From Chenopodium formosanum (lineage: Eukaryota > Streptophyta > Magnoliopsida > Caryophyllales > Amaranthaceae), in NCBI GenBank assembly GCA_024500155.1, contig CM044874.1, positions 72,215,795-72,279,794 of the forward strand: DNA of 64,000 nt, given 5' to 3'. Below are positions 44,788-55,633 of the stretch, one piece after another (position 1 is the first letter of the stretch; each line of letters begins with the position of its first letter). The translations under genes were made by a program, and so were the position numbers. The notes under the pieces were generated by a model. The model was given only the letters and a program-made list of their open reading frames with translations. It made no database searches and was not told where the DNA came from.

Positions 44788-47700
44788 ATGGAAACCAAGA
44801 AGAGAAAGTTGGAAGAAGATGACTACAACAATGATCAGGTAAGATTTTGATATTAAAATCATGCTATTTTTCTTAGTTTATCACTCAATTAATTTTTGCA
44901 TTTTCCATTTCCCAATTTCTTAGTTGATTATACAATTTGTACAGCTTATTAATGCGAGAGAATTATATGGGTGTTCAATTTATTGGTTCATTCAACTTGT
45001 CATAGTTTAGAACAGTTTCTTGGTATAAATTTCACTACTTAATATATGTGTAAGAATAAGTGAAATACTCCCTTGAGGAGATTGTTGTCCTTCCTTCCTT
45101 TTATATAAAAGTGCCTTACAACCTATAGTATCCACTATATATGGAAATACAATATTACACTTAATTACAAAATCAATCACTATGCCTTACAGCCTATAGT
45201 ATCCACTATGTATGGAAATACAAGATTACACCTAATTACAAAATCAATTACTATGCCTTACAACCTATAGTATCCACTACATATGGAAATACAAGATTAC
45301 ACTTAATTACAAAATCAATTACTATGCTTTACAGCATATAGTATCCACTATATATGGAAATAAAAGATTACACCTAGCTAATTACAAAATCAATTACTAT
45401 GCCTTACAGCCTATAGTATCCACTATATATGGAAAACAAGATTACACTTAATTACATAATCAATCTCTATCAATTACATTGATTTCTTGGCATAAATTAA
45501 GGCTTATATTATACATAAAATTATTTAAATTATACCCATTTAATTTTAATTACTTAATAATGGAGGATTAAGAAGGAAAATTAAATAATTGGGTGTTTAG
45601 TTTGATGGATCATGCAACTTAGCATATTGTTTAACAAATTAATGAGACACATATACATGTTGTTTCTTCTTTCTTAGTTTGTAATTATTGATTTTCTTGA
45701 AATTCATATACTATCAGTATTTAGAGGTTGTTTGATTTCTAGGTATTTCAGTTGAATCCTGCAAATGTTGATGATGATACTGGTGTAGAGCAACAACAGT
45801 TAGTGGTAGCCTTTACAAGTAATCAAGGCTTACCATATCAGTTGCCGCCTCATTTTGATCTTGATCCTAATCGTGCTCCGTTGTATAGGCCACAACTTCA
45901 TTTTGATCCTGATTTTAATCGTGATACGTTGTTTAAGCCACGACCTCATTATGGTGGTTTTGATCCGGCTCCGCAACTTCATTTTGGTTCCCTAAATCAA
46001 CCAGGATCAAGTTTAAATCCTACTATTACTCAAGCCCCATTGCATCAGTCTCCGTCTCCTCGTGGTTCTATAAATCAACCAGGGTCAAGCACAAATTCTG
46101 CTTTTAATCGAGTCGTCCCATTGCATCAGTCTCAATCTCCTCATGGTTCCTTAAATCAACCAAGGTCAAGTTTAAATTCTACTTTCAATCAAGTCGTCCC
46201 ATTGCATCAGTCTCAATCTCAGTCCGAGTCTCCTCATGATTCCTTGAATCAACTAGGGTTAGGTTCGAATTCTGCTTTATATCGAGTCAAATTATTGCAC
46301 CAATCACAGCCTCCTCTTGATTCCTTGAATCAACCTAGGTCAAGTCCAAATTCTGCTTTCAATCAAACCTCATTGCATGAATTGCATCAGTCATCGCAAC
46401 CTCATCATGGTTCATTGAATCAACCTGGGTCAAGTCCAAATTTTGATTTCAATCAAGCCCCATTGCATGATCTGCATCAGTCGCAACATCCACATGGTTC
46501 ATTGAATCATCTTGAGTCAAGTCCAAATTCTGCTTGCAACCAAGCCCCATTGCATGATTTACATCAATCGCAACCTCCTCATGTTTCATTGAATCAACTT
46601 GGGTTAAGTCCAAATTCTGCTTTCTGTCAAGCTCCATTGCATGATTCGCACCAGCCGCAGCCTTCTGATGATTCATTGAATCAACCTGGGTCAAGTCTAA
46701 ATTCTACTTTCAATCAATCCCCATTGCATGATTTGCATCAACCGCAGCCTCCTCATGGTTCATTGAATCAACCTGGGTCAATTCCAAATTGTTCTTTCAA
46801 TCAAGCCCCATTGCATGATTTGCATCAGTCGCAACATCCACATGGTTCATTGAATCAACCTGGGTCAAGTCCAAATTTTGCTTTCTATCAAGCCCCATTG
46901 TATGATTTGCATCAGTCGCAGTATCCTCATGGTTTATTGAATCAACCTGGGTCAAGTACAAATTCTGCTTTCGATCAAGCCTCATTGCATAATTTGCATC
47001 AGTCGCAGCCTCCTCATGGTTCATTGAATCAACCTGGTTCAAGTCCAAATTATGCTTTCAATCAAGCCCCATTGCATGATTTGCATCAGTCGCAGCTTCC
47101 TCATGGTTCATTAAATCAACTTGTGTCAAGTCCAAATTCAGCTTTCGATCAAGCCCCATTACTTGATATGCATCAGTCGCAGCCCCCTCATGGTTCATTG
47201 AATCAACCTAGGTCAAGTCCAAATTCTGCTTTCTATCAAGCCCCATTGCATGATTTGCATCAGTCGCAACCTCCTCATGGTTCATTGAATCAACCTGGGT
47301 CAAGTCCAAATTCTACTTTCTATCAAGCCCCATTGCATGATTTGCATCAGTCGCAGCCTCCTCGTGGTTCCTTGAATCAACCAGGGTTAAGTTCAAATTT
47401 TGCTTTAAATCAAGCGCCATTGCATCAGTCGAAGCCTCCTCGTGGTCCCTTGAATCAACCAGGGGCGAGATTAAATCCTGCTTTAAATCAAGCGCCATTG
47501 CATCAGTCACAACCTCCTCGAGGTTCCTTGAATCAACCAAGGTTAAGTTCAAATCATGCTTTCAATCCAGCACTATTCCATCACTCACAGTATCATCGTG
47601 GTTCCTTGAATCAACAAGGGTCAAGATCAAATCATGTTGTCAATCGAGCCCCATTGCTTCAGAATCTGCCTCCTCAGAGTAATGAAGTGCAGCATAATCC

Positions 47701-48786
47701 CCCTCCACCATGTAGGAGTAATCGAGAGTCTGACTCTAAGTTAAGGTTGATGTCTTCACAACAGGTTTGTTTCTGATTCTTGACACATGCTTAGTAAGAA
47801 TGAAAAATAAATTTTACACTTATGTAAATAATGTTTGGAAAGTGACATGAATAAAGAAAAAGCAGCAGATCTATGCTAGACTTCTAGTAGATCGAAATGC
47901 ATTTCTTTATGAACTTACACGTACAGTATCTTATATGCAATGCACCAATATAAAATCTCTTCACTCATGAAATTTATAACCATATCCTATGCTACTTTAA
48001 TTTATATGCAATGAACTATCTTATCACGTACTCACAAAAGTAGTTAGAAGTTTTTTCTTAGAAATTTTTGATCCTATGCTACTTTGTATATACAATGCAC
48101 TATTATGTCACTCAAGAAAGTTGTTATAAGTTTATTTGTTGAAATGGCCTAAATTTGATTTTGTTATACTTTGTATATGATCAAATGCACTAATATATAA
48201 TGTTTGCTGAGGATAATCATACTCTGATACTTTCATGTGTTTGAAATGCCAGTCTTCGAATCATATGGGAAATAGGATTAATATGATGCTAGATCTAGTG
48301 AATGGTCTCAAAGCTAATATCGAAACTCTGGAGGCTGAGTTATATGCTATGAAGCAAACAGTGCAGCCAATTTTGCCTTCTACTGGTAATGCTGATTCAA
48401 CCAATGTTCATCCCCCGAGTGCTTTTCATGGTGGTGGTGACTACAAAAGTCAACCTCAATGGACAAATGCTGATTTTAATTCGAGGCAAACAAAGAGGAG
48501 AGAATCAGAAGATAATATACATAAAATGATTCCTTCAGTTGATCGATTGTCTTCTATTGGTACAGTTATTTCAAGTAATGTTTTGCTCTGGAGAGCTCAA
48601 GATGGCGGTTATGATAATGCAAAGCTGCCTTATGCTCCTCTGGCTCAAAGAACCGGGAATGGTCCTGGTTCGACCTCGGGAAATATTATTGCTGGTGATG
48701 AGTCCGAGGGGCCGGTCAGTATGGCTGCAGGAGAAGTGTTTTCTGCAACTAATACAGGTGAGGAAGAGAATGTTGATACTTCCTAA
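44788..48786 (+). CDS. Array member 4: largest SLNQP-repeat protein, 865 aa
   Basis: Exon 1 (44788-44838) encodes METKKRKLEEDDYNNDQ. Exon 2 (45752-47764) supplies 671 codons and exon 3 (48253-48786) 177; all junctions are phase 0. Exon 2 is made of about 20 units of a 29-residue repeat (DLHQSQPPHGSLNQPGSSPN followed by SAFYQAPLH), rich in Gln, Asn, Pro, Ser and His and predicted to be disordered. Exon 3 opens with a probable coiled-coil helix (MMLDLVNGLKANIETLEAEL) and ends in an acidic stretch GEEENVDTS. The TAA stop stands where members 1 and 5 have CAA, so the last dozen or so residues were lost by a C-to-T change. The basic-then-acidic first exon may be a nuclear signal. There is no KH domain. 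The function is unknown. Confidence 0.7.
45113..45470. repeat. 71 bp minisatellite, five copies, in intron 1 of array member 4
   Basis: Units begin GC(C/T)TTACA(A/G)C(C/A)TATAGTA at 45113, 45184, 45255, 45326 and 45401 (spacings 71, 71, 71, 75). Other family members lack it. Confidence 0.9.
45968..47650 (+). repeat. Coding minisatellite, ~20 units of about 87 bp
   Basis: The unit TTGCATCAGTCGCAGCCTCC-TCATGGTTCATTGAATCAACC-TGGGTCAAGTCCAAATTCTG recurs through exon 2 of array member 4. Spacing is mostly 87 bp, shorter (about 75 bp) near both ends where DLH is missing. All length changes are multiples of three, so the frame has been kept. Confidence 0.9.
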
Positions 48787-50232
48787 GATGGAAACACTCG
48801 AGGATATTCCAGTGCGCAACAATGTTTCAGAAGATGAAGTTATTGAGGCTTATTTGGATGATAATATTACAATTTTATAGCTGGATTTCTTGATGTCTCT
48901 GACAAAATTCATACTGCTCTAATTCTACCAGATGGAATTAGCTGAATTTTTTTTTTATATTTATATAGAGTATTAAAGGCAAATAGTACAGGATCTATCT
49001 AGCATTTACATGATTTTTGTGGTGTATAAAATTGACATTATTATAAGGGTAAAGATAATATAAGACTATCATCTGTTGGTAAGATGTAGTTCAAAGAACA
49101 CTATTTTGTGGTGTAATTGACAATATAATTAAGAAATTTGATGAATTTTGTTACAGTTAAAGTATTCCATTTGTTGATATAAATCATATTCTTTAGTGGC
49201 ATAATTATATTATTACTCGTTATGTGAAGCTACTCATTATTCCAAAATTGTTTAATAATTTCGTTTGAACTTTATCCTTAAATGATGCTAAAAAAAATTA
49301 AATCATCTTATTTTGAAGCATAAACAACTTTGGTTTACCTTGCGTCGTTGATTGACTGACCGAAAATTATACTTACTGCCGCTTTTTTTAGTTGATACAC
49401 ACTTATCTTCTTTAGTAAGTTTATTTTTAATTGACACGTTTCATTTTTGGGTAAGTTTTATACCTTGCAATTACTAATGTCCCCACTTGCTTTACCATTT
49501 TTTCTCACACTCTCTCCTCTCATTAATATGTGTACCTAAAATGAACGTGTCAACTAAAAAAAATGAAGGAAATAGTTCAAATGACAAGGTTGTTTGTTTT
49601 ATATGGTAATATATACTTTATAAGTGGACAATAATTTAAAAATTGGACAATATTGTAGTGGCCAAGTGCATTATTATAATATATGGTTCAGTTAATTACG
49701 GAGCTCGAGGAATAAGTTATTTCCTCAATACCTTTCGTATTCCTACTAGCTAGGATTACTTAGGAGGTTATTTCCTACATAACTATATATATACCCCAAG
49801 ATTATTAGATGATCATACAATTAATTATACTTCCTAAAAGTGAGAACCTAAATCTAAATACACTTAAGGGATCTTAGATTGCCCATTATTCTAAGCTAAT
49901 ACACTCAAGATGGGTTTGATTTGTGCAGGTGGACTTTGGGATTACACTTGCGGTTTTTGGTTATGTTTAAACTAACAAATGCGCTTTATTTAAAGGTATA
50001 ATAATCTTTAAGAGAATATTTTATGCTTTATTAATCATTTGAGTTGTACATGGATATGGCATCTGGGCATAGATTGGTTTTGGGGCATAATGAATTACTA
50101 ACAAAGCTAACGTTCAATAGTCATTAAGGGTATTTGGTGCATATTTGTGAAAACTCAATGATATACGGTGAAAAATTGAAAACTTGGACATATTGTGAAA
50201 TAACCATAAATATTCAATTTCAATGAATGACC
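48787..50232. other. 3' flank and AT-rich spacer
   Basis: Carries the array 3' UTR phrases (GATGTCTCTGACAAAATTCA, GCATTTACATGATTTTT) up to about 49020. Beyond that I see nothing recognisable. Confidence 0.5.
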
Positions 50233-50604
50233 GAATGAAAGCTATAATTCAAATGACAACATTACTGATTTTAGTGACCTACATATTATAAGCTGAAAAT
50301 AATTGGTAAACTGCAATATATAGAACTGTATAAGAGTAGCTAAAAGATATGGTTCAAATGACAACATTACTGATTTTAGTGACCATATATTTTGTAAGTT
50401 GACAATAATTGATAAACTACACTATATAGTATGGAGTATAAGGGTAGCTAAAAGCTATAATTCAAATGACAACATTACTAATTTTAGTGACCATATATTT
50501 CATATATATTAAGTTGACAATAATTGAATAACAACATTATGTATATAAGTATAAGGGTAGCTAAAAGCTATAGTTCAAATGACAACATTACTAATTTTAG
50601 TGAC

Positions 50605-50620
<16 letters not shown>
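50233..50620. repeat. ~108 bp tandem repeat, four copies
   Basis: CAAATGACAACATTACT begins units at 50250, 50355, 50463 and 50576 (spacings 105, 108, 113). Each includes TTTTAGTGACC and GGTAGCTAAAAG(C/A)TAT. Weaker relatives continue near 51650-51960, beyond the inserted foldback element. Confidence 0.85.
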
Positions 50621-50635
<15 letters not shown>

Positions 50636-50646
50636 ATATATATATA

Positions 50647-51357
50647 GGGGAAGACTCTCGTGAGAATTTTTCTTATATGAGAATTTTTCTTATGTGAGAA
50701 CACTCTTTATGTTCTAAATTTTTACTCGTATGTTCTAAATTTTAAATATGATGTTCTAAACTTTTCCTTAGGTGTTCTAAATTAAATCAAATGTTCTAAT
50801 TTAGTATATATTCACATTTTCTAAACCATAAATTAGTTAAGTTTGATGTCATAAATTTTAAATAACTTGTTCCAAAATTTTAATTTATATGTTCTAAATT
50901 TTAAAACGTGTGTTCTAAGATTTTTAATTATATGTTTCAGATTTTAAAGCGTATGTTCTATTTTTTTTACACGTATGTTCTAAATTCTTTAATCACATTT
51001 TCTATATTCTATATCAGTTTGTTCTAAATTTTTATTCACATGTTCATAATCTTAAATCAGATGTTCTAAATTTACTCATATGTTTAAAATTTCATAAAGC
51101 AAATTTTATAAATTTTTATTCACTTGTTCTAATTCTTAAATCAGATGTTCTAAACATATTACTCACACAAATGTTCTAAATTATTACTCATATGTTCAGA
51201 ATTTTAGTTTGAGTCACATGTTCTAAATTTTAACTCGCATGTTCTAAATTTTTACTCACATGTTCTAAATTTTTACTCATATGTTCTAAATTTTAAATCA
51301 GTTCTCATATAAGTATGAATTCTCACATATGAACCTATTCTCACCGGATCCCTCCCC
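50647..51357. mobile_element. Foldback element in a (TA)n tract with a TGTTCTAAATTT array
   Basis: The left end GGGGAAGACTCTCGTGAGAA and the right end, read on the other strand as GGGGAGGGATCCGGTGAGAA, are imperfect inverted repeats. TATGAGAA phrases follow on both sides. The element is embedded in (TA)n on both sides (about 50612-50646 and 51358-51381). The ~700 bp interior is a degenerate array of ATGTTCTAAATTTTTACTCA units of about 20-25 bp with no coding sequence. It looks like a MITE that targets TA repeats; the superfamily is uncertain. Confidence 0.65.
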
Positions 51358-51381
51358 TATATATATATATATATATATATA

Positions 51382-52849
51382 TACACGGTTTATTAGCCAA
51401 TCTACCTTCAATTTACAAGGTTTGAATATATTTAATATGAGTAATATAGGAAAAAAAAAAAAAAAAAAAAAGTTAATATGGAATATATTGATATGAATAT
51501 ATATACTTGATATGTCCAAAATAGTAGATGGGACTAACAAATACAAATGCAGGAAGTTATAATTATAAAAACGAATCCAATAAGATTTCACGTATATGAC
51601 TATATTATATCTTATTAATTAATGGGAAAAAAAAAATTAAGGACAGAAGGAATATAAGGGTAGCTTAGTAAGAGTACCTTTCGATTTCAATGAATGGCCG
51701 AAACTAGTGTAGTTTTACTGACAATATACATTTTAAGATGATTTCAGTTATAAAATGGACTACATATATATCAAGAGGACAACAATTTATGAACTGAGAT
51801 ATGGATTAGTATAAAGGATTAAAGGTAGATGTCAATAATAGAACCTTTTAATTGTATTGAATAGAAAGTTATAATTTAAATGACAGTATAGTTTATTACA
51901 TATGACCATATATAATATATGGTGACAATAATGTAAAACTTTGACAATAGTAACTAAAGGGTAGCTTTTATAAGACTATTATATGAGAGCCAAACCCAGT
52001 CAATAAGATATTGCTTTTATTTTCAATTGTAATTCTCTTGCTAACTGACGGATTAATGCCGTTAATGTGGGCCCATAAAAGTCTCAAGAAACGGCGTTAG
52101 AACCAAAGCAAACGACAAATTTTATCTTTTAATCCCAAATACGTGTTTCTTTGATTTAGCTACTTCCTCCATTGTCATCTCCTTTGTAAGAGGATTTCAC
52201 TTCAAATGTTATTCAGATCTGAGCCGATCAGATCTTACATTCACATCTCAGAGCTTATTTCGTCAGTCGATATTGAAGTTAGTTTGGAAGATGAAATAGG
52301 GGATCATCTCACTTCAAACGTTATTCAGATCTAAGGTTCAATTCGATTTTTTCAATTCTATTACTTGATCAAGTCATACCAGGTATTTCAATTTACTTCC
52401 TCTTCAGAAGAACCGAAATGAAATTACTTCCTTCAAAAGAACCCAAACACATGAAATGGCAGCTTAGCTCACTTCCATTTCGATTTTTAGTTTTGATATC
52501 ATCGGAGAAGATGAAGATAGGTCATAATGCAATTGGGGGAATTTGAGATTGGGAAAGTGAAACACATTAACGACAACAATTCACGTTATGTGTTTGACTA
52601 AGTTCACCGTTAGTCGGCAATTGACGTTACTCCCTTGGGTAAGTTAACCATCCACGTAGATTTACACATATCCCCCTACCCATGTGTAGTATTTACATAA
52701 ATTGCCACCTAATGTGCAAAATAAGTCGATCAGGCTGATCGTCTTGTATTTCCTCATTATATGATATCTATTTGGTTATGGTCTTAACTCATTTGTGTTT
52801 ACTACATTTTCTAATTATAGTGATTTCTTTTTATCATTCTCTATCGATT
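51382..52849. other. Spacer
   Basis: No gene seen. A tract of about 21 A lies near 51451. The stretch 52190-52345 contains CACTTCAAA(T/C)GTTATTCAGATCT twice. Confidence 0.5.
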
Positions 52850-53205
52850 ATCATTGCTCTTGAGGCTGGGTTCAGGAACTTTGTGATGGAAACTGACAAC
52901 ATTGAGTTGTTTCATCGTATGAAAAAAGGTATTACGCCACCGAATGCCTTTGGGATTGTTGTTAAGGATATATTATGCTTAGGTAGAGAGTGTTCTTCTT
53001 GTCCTTTTTCCTTTGTTAAAAGACTAGGAAATGGCGTAGCCCATGATCTTGCTTTGCTTAGTAGTACTTTTAATGAGTTTCGTGTTTGACTTGAAGAGTA
53101 TCCCCCGGAATTACATAAGGCGATTTGTAATGACCTTGAAAACTTGTTGAATTAATAAAGTGCTAAGTTTGATGTGTTGTAAAAAAAAACAAAAAAAAAT
53201 CAACC
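52850..53205 (+). mobile_element. LINE 3' fragment: RNase H-like piece with poly(A)
   Basis: The frame to 53089 includes ALEAGFRNFVMETDNIELF, FGIVVKDILCLGRECSSC and SFVKRLGNGVAHDLALLS. This is the RNase H-like C-terminus of plant LINE polyproteins: the E.D and N..AH.LA positions are visible, and EAGFR and VKD also occur in the minus-strand fragment at 43263-43690. After a short C-terminus (LEEYPPELHKAI beyond TGA) comes GTTGTAAAAAAAAAC, a poly(A)-like tail near 53180-53202. The reverse transcriptase is missing. Confidence 0.6.
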
Positions 53206-53358
53206 AAACTTCTAGTAACATTACGGTTCCAATAATAGTCCATTTCAAAGAAGTGTCCAACACTATTTGCCAAACTAGAAACAACAGTTGCTAGACCATT
53301 CAACTTTCAACTAATATGACATAAATCGATACTTATGAAGATAATATTTGGAATATAC

Positions 53359-55410
53359 AGCCGTGAGACAAGGTTTGTGAGTTGATTCGAGCATGATTTT
53401 GCTCCTTTAGATTTAAGTGTGGTTTACTTTGAAAAACCAATAAGAGAGTTTGTGCTTAATTTAACATGGTATCAAGAGCATGTCAGATCTTGGAAGTGTT
53501 TACAAAATTTTCCCCCTGTCGGTGGGTTAGAATATTAAACCCATCGGTGGGATGAACCATTATCCAAACTAAACCCCCCCCCCCAAATATTAAAGGATCT
53601 TGTTTAGTGCATGAATGTTGATCAATTGATCATGCGTGACTTTTGTTCTATTGAGACTAGCTTGTAATTTGTGCTGCTTGCCAAAATTAATCATGAGATT
53701 TTTTTTTTTTTTTTTTTTTTTTTGACAAAAGATACTATTAAAGAAAAACAGGATTACAACCTAAACAGACTAATACATGAACACAAAAACCTACACACAC
53801 TTAGAACTAGTACAGGAAGATCGAAGATAACAAAATACTGAAAAGATCGTGCAGCAAACCATGAGATGTGGAGCCCGAACAACCCAGAAGACCAAACCAC
53901 ATCCAAACTGTGGACCAAGAGAAGCCGAATGAACTGAGACAGTCGAGGTGGGCCAAGAGCGCAGAGCACGAACCTTGAAGAGAACCCGAACTGGCATTGA
54001 AAGCGACGGGAACTCATAATAGAAATTGTTGGGAGACGAAAGAACTCGAAATATGCACCCTATTGCTGAAGAACTAACCTATGACACCGTTCCACTCCTA
54101 GGGACCGAAAAACATAACTGCATCCTAGGGGTCTTGGAACAAAACCTATAGACTCTAATGACTCTATGAGAAACTGTGCATCCAATTGCAGGTTCTCTTC
54201 TTGCAACTCTACTAACAGAGAATGCAAGAAAATAGAGGACTTTGCTCAAGCTCAACCCAAACATTAAAGATGGGTAGCCTCCTTCAAGATATTGGTTAAC
54301 ATCGATGACTGACTTTGTCATCACCCAAACTAACAACGGGATGATAGCAATTGTCTGAATGCCCATATCATCCCACAACCCAGCAACAAGAACCACAAAA
54401 CCACACTTCTCCTGCAAACTCCATATGCAGGGAGGACCATCTAGCTGCGCAATTAACTTCACCCCCTGAAGAACTATATTAACTATCAGGGGAACACCTT
54501 TACACCCCGACAAGGCTCCAAGTAGGACCACACACCCAACGAAAAAGGGGTCGTTTAATTTTACAACCCACAAAACCCACAAACTAGGCTCCAAAAACCA
54601 CGACAACACTTCGATAACTTCCAAAACTAGAAGTACTCTAAGATACTCTAACTCATGACTAAGTAGAGGAAGAGAGTTATTTAAAAACAACAATCCAAGC
54701 AACCAGACACACGGCCTAAACAAGCACAACATAAATAGACTAAAGCAAAACAAAAAATAAAAAATAAACCAAAGGCAAAACATTTAAACAACAAACCAGG
54801 ACAAAAACAACAAAGACACTAACAAAGGGACTCGTGAGACCAAGAAGAAGCAAAGGTACCCAATATTACTTCACCGGCGAAACCGAACCCCAACCAGTCG
54901 TCAAGGCCAACGCTAGAAGACCGCTTTCCCCAAATCAGACCTTGGATTTAGGGACGAAACCTTATTCTTAACTTCACCTTTACCGTCGGGAAAACAATTA
55001 ACTAAATTCCTTTCGACAACGGCGTTAAGAATAGCCTTGGCACTTCAATTCGTTGGTTAAATAAAACTAAATCACTTGACGATACCCCGAAACTCCAATG
55101 AACGAGAAGAACTAAACCTCCTTGCAAGTACCTTTATTTACTTCACCAAGAGACCCAACTAACGAGAACGAAACAGAAAATAACGAAAAAAGGAAGGATT
55201 GGGCTCGCCAGCAAATCATGAGATTTTTTTGTGAGTTTGTGGAGTTGACGAGGTGATTGAGTGTCTAAGCTTGGAACTATGAAAACAAATTGGTTCTCCT
55301 TGTGCCGTGAGACAAGGTTTGTGAGTTCGAGCATGATTTTGCTGCTTTAGATTTGAGTGTGATTTACTCTAAAAAAAACTAATAAGAGATTTTGTGCTTA
55401 ATTTGACATA
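53359..55410 (+). mobile_element. Probable small LTR element (TRIM-like) split by a retro-insert
   Basis: Two ~107 bp direct repeats, 53359-53466 (GCCGTGAGACAAGGTTTGTG ... CTTAATTTAACA) and about 55302-55410, lie 1.94 kb apart. Directly after the left copy is TGGTATCAAGAGC (53467-53479), one base longer than the plant primer-binding motif TGGTATCAGAGC for initiator tRNA-Met, exactly where it should follow a 5' LTR. Without the insert at 53706-55213 the interior is only about 300 bp with no gag or pol, which suits a TRIM. The outer limits of the LTRs were not found. Confidence 0.45.
53706..55213 (-). mobile_element. Retro-insert (LINE-type) with 17 bp target-site duplication
   Basis: AATCATGAGATTTTTTT occurs at 53689-53705 and again at 55214-55230. 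Between them lies 1.5 kb that on the minus strand ends CTTTTGTC followed by a long A run (T run from 53700 to 53723), the mark of target-primed reverse transcription. Minus-strand open frames (54783-54079 and 54017-53754) are hydrophobic, lack reverse transcriptase or nuclease motifs and are probably not genes. The TTTGTC-poly(A) end is shared with the LINE fragments at 43263 and 60961, so it probably used the same LINE machinery. Confidence 0.75.
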
Positions 55411-55633
55411 TACACCAACACATACAGACTGATTCATCCCATATCGAACAAATGGATGCTATGAAGTAACTCATAAACCAATTTCATCACTTATCAAGCA
55501 AATTAATGCAATCATTCAGCTCATAAACCAGCCTTAAATAAATTAATACCACGCCTTCAACCCATTAATTGAAAGTGGAGCAAGTATTTAAAACCATTCA
55601 GATTTAAACTTGCGTGAACATAACAATTTAGTA

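Noticed and set aside
46449..47552. Long minus-strand open frames with NHAMGLDRKQNLDLTQVDS-type repeats opposite array member 4
   Set aside because: They are the antisense image of the 87 bp coding repeat: a repeat length divisible by three keeps antisense frames open automatically.
53754..54783. Two hydrophobic minus-strand open frames that could suggest membrane proteins
   Set aside because: They lie wholly inside a retro-insert with target duplication, have no known domain, and overlap in a T-rich strand that inflates Phe/Leu content.
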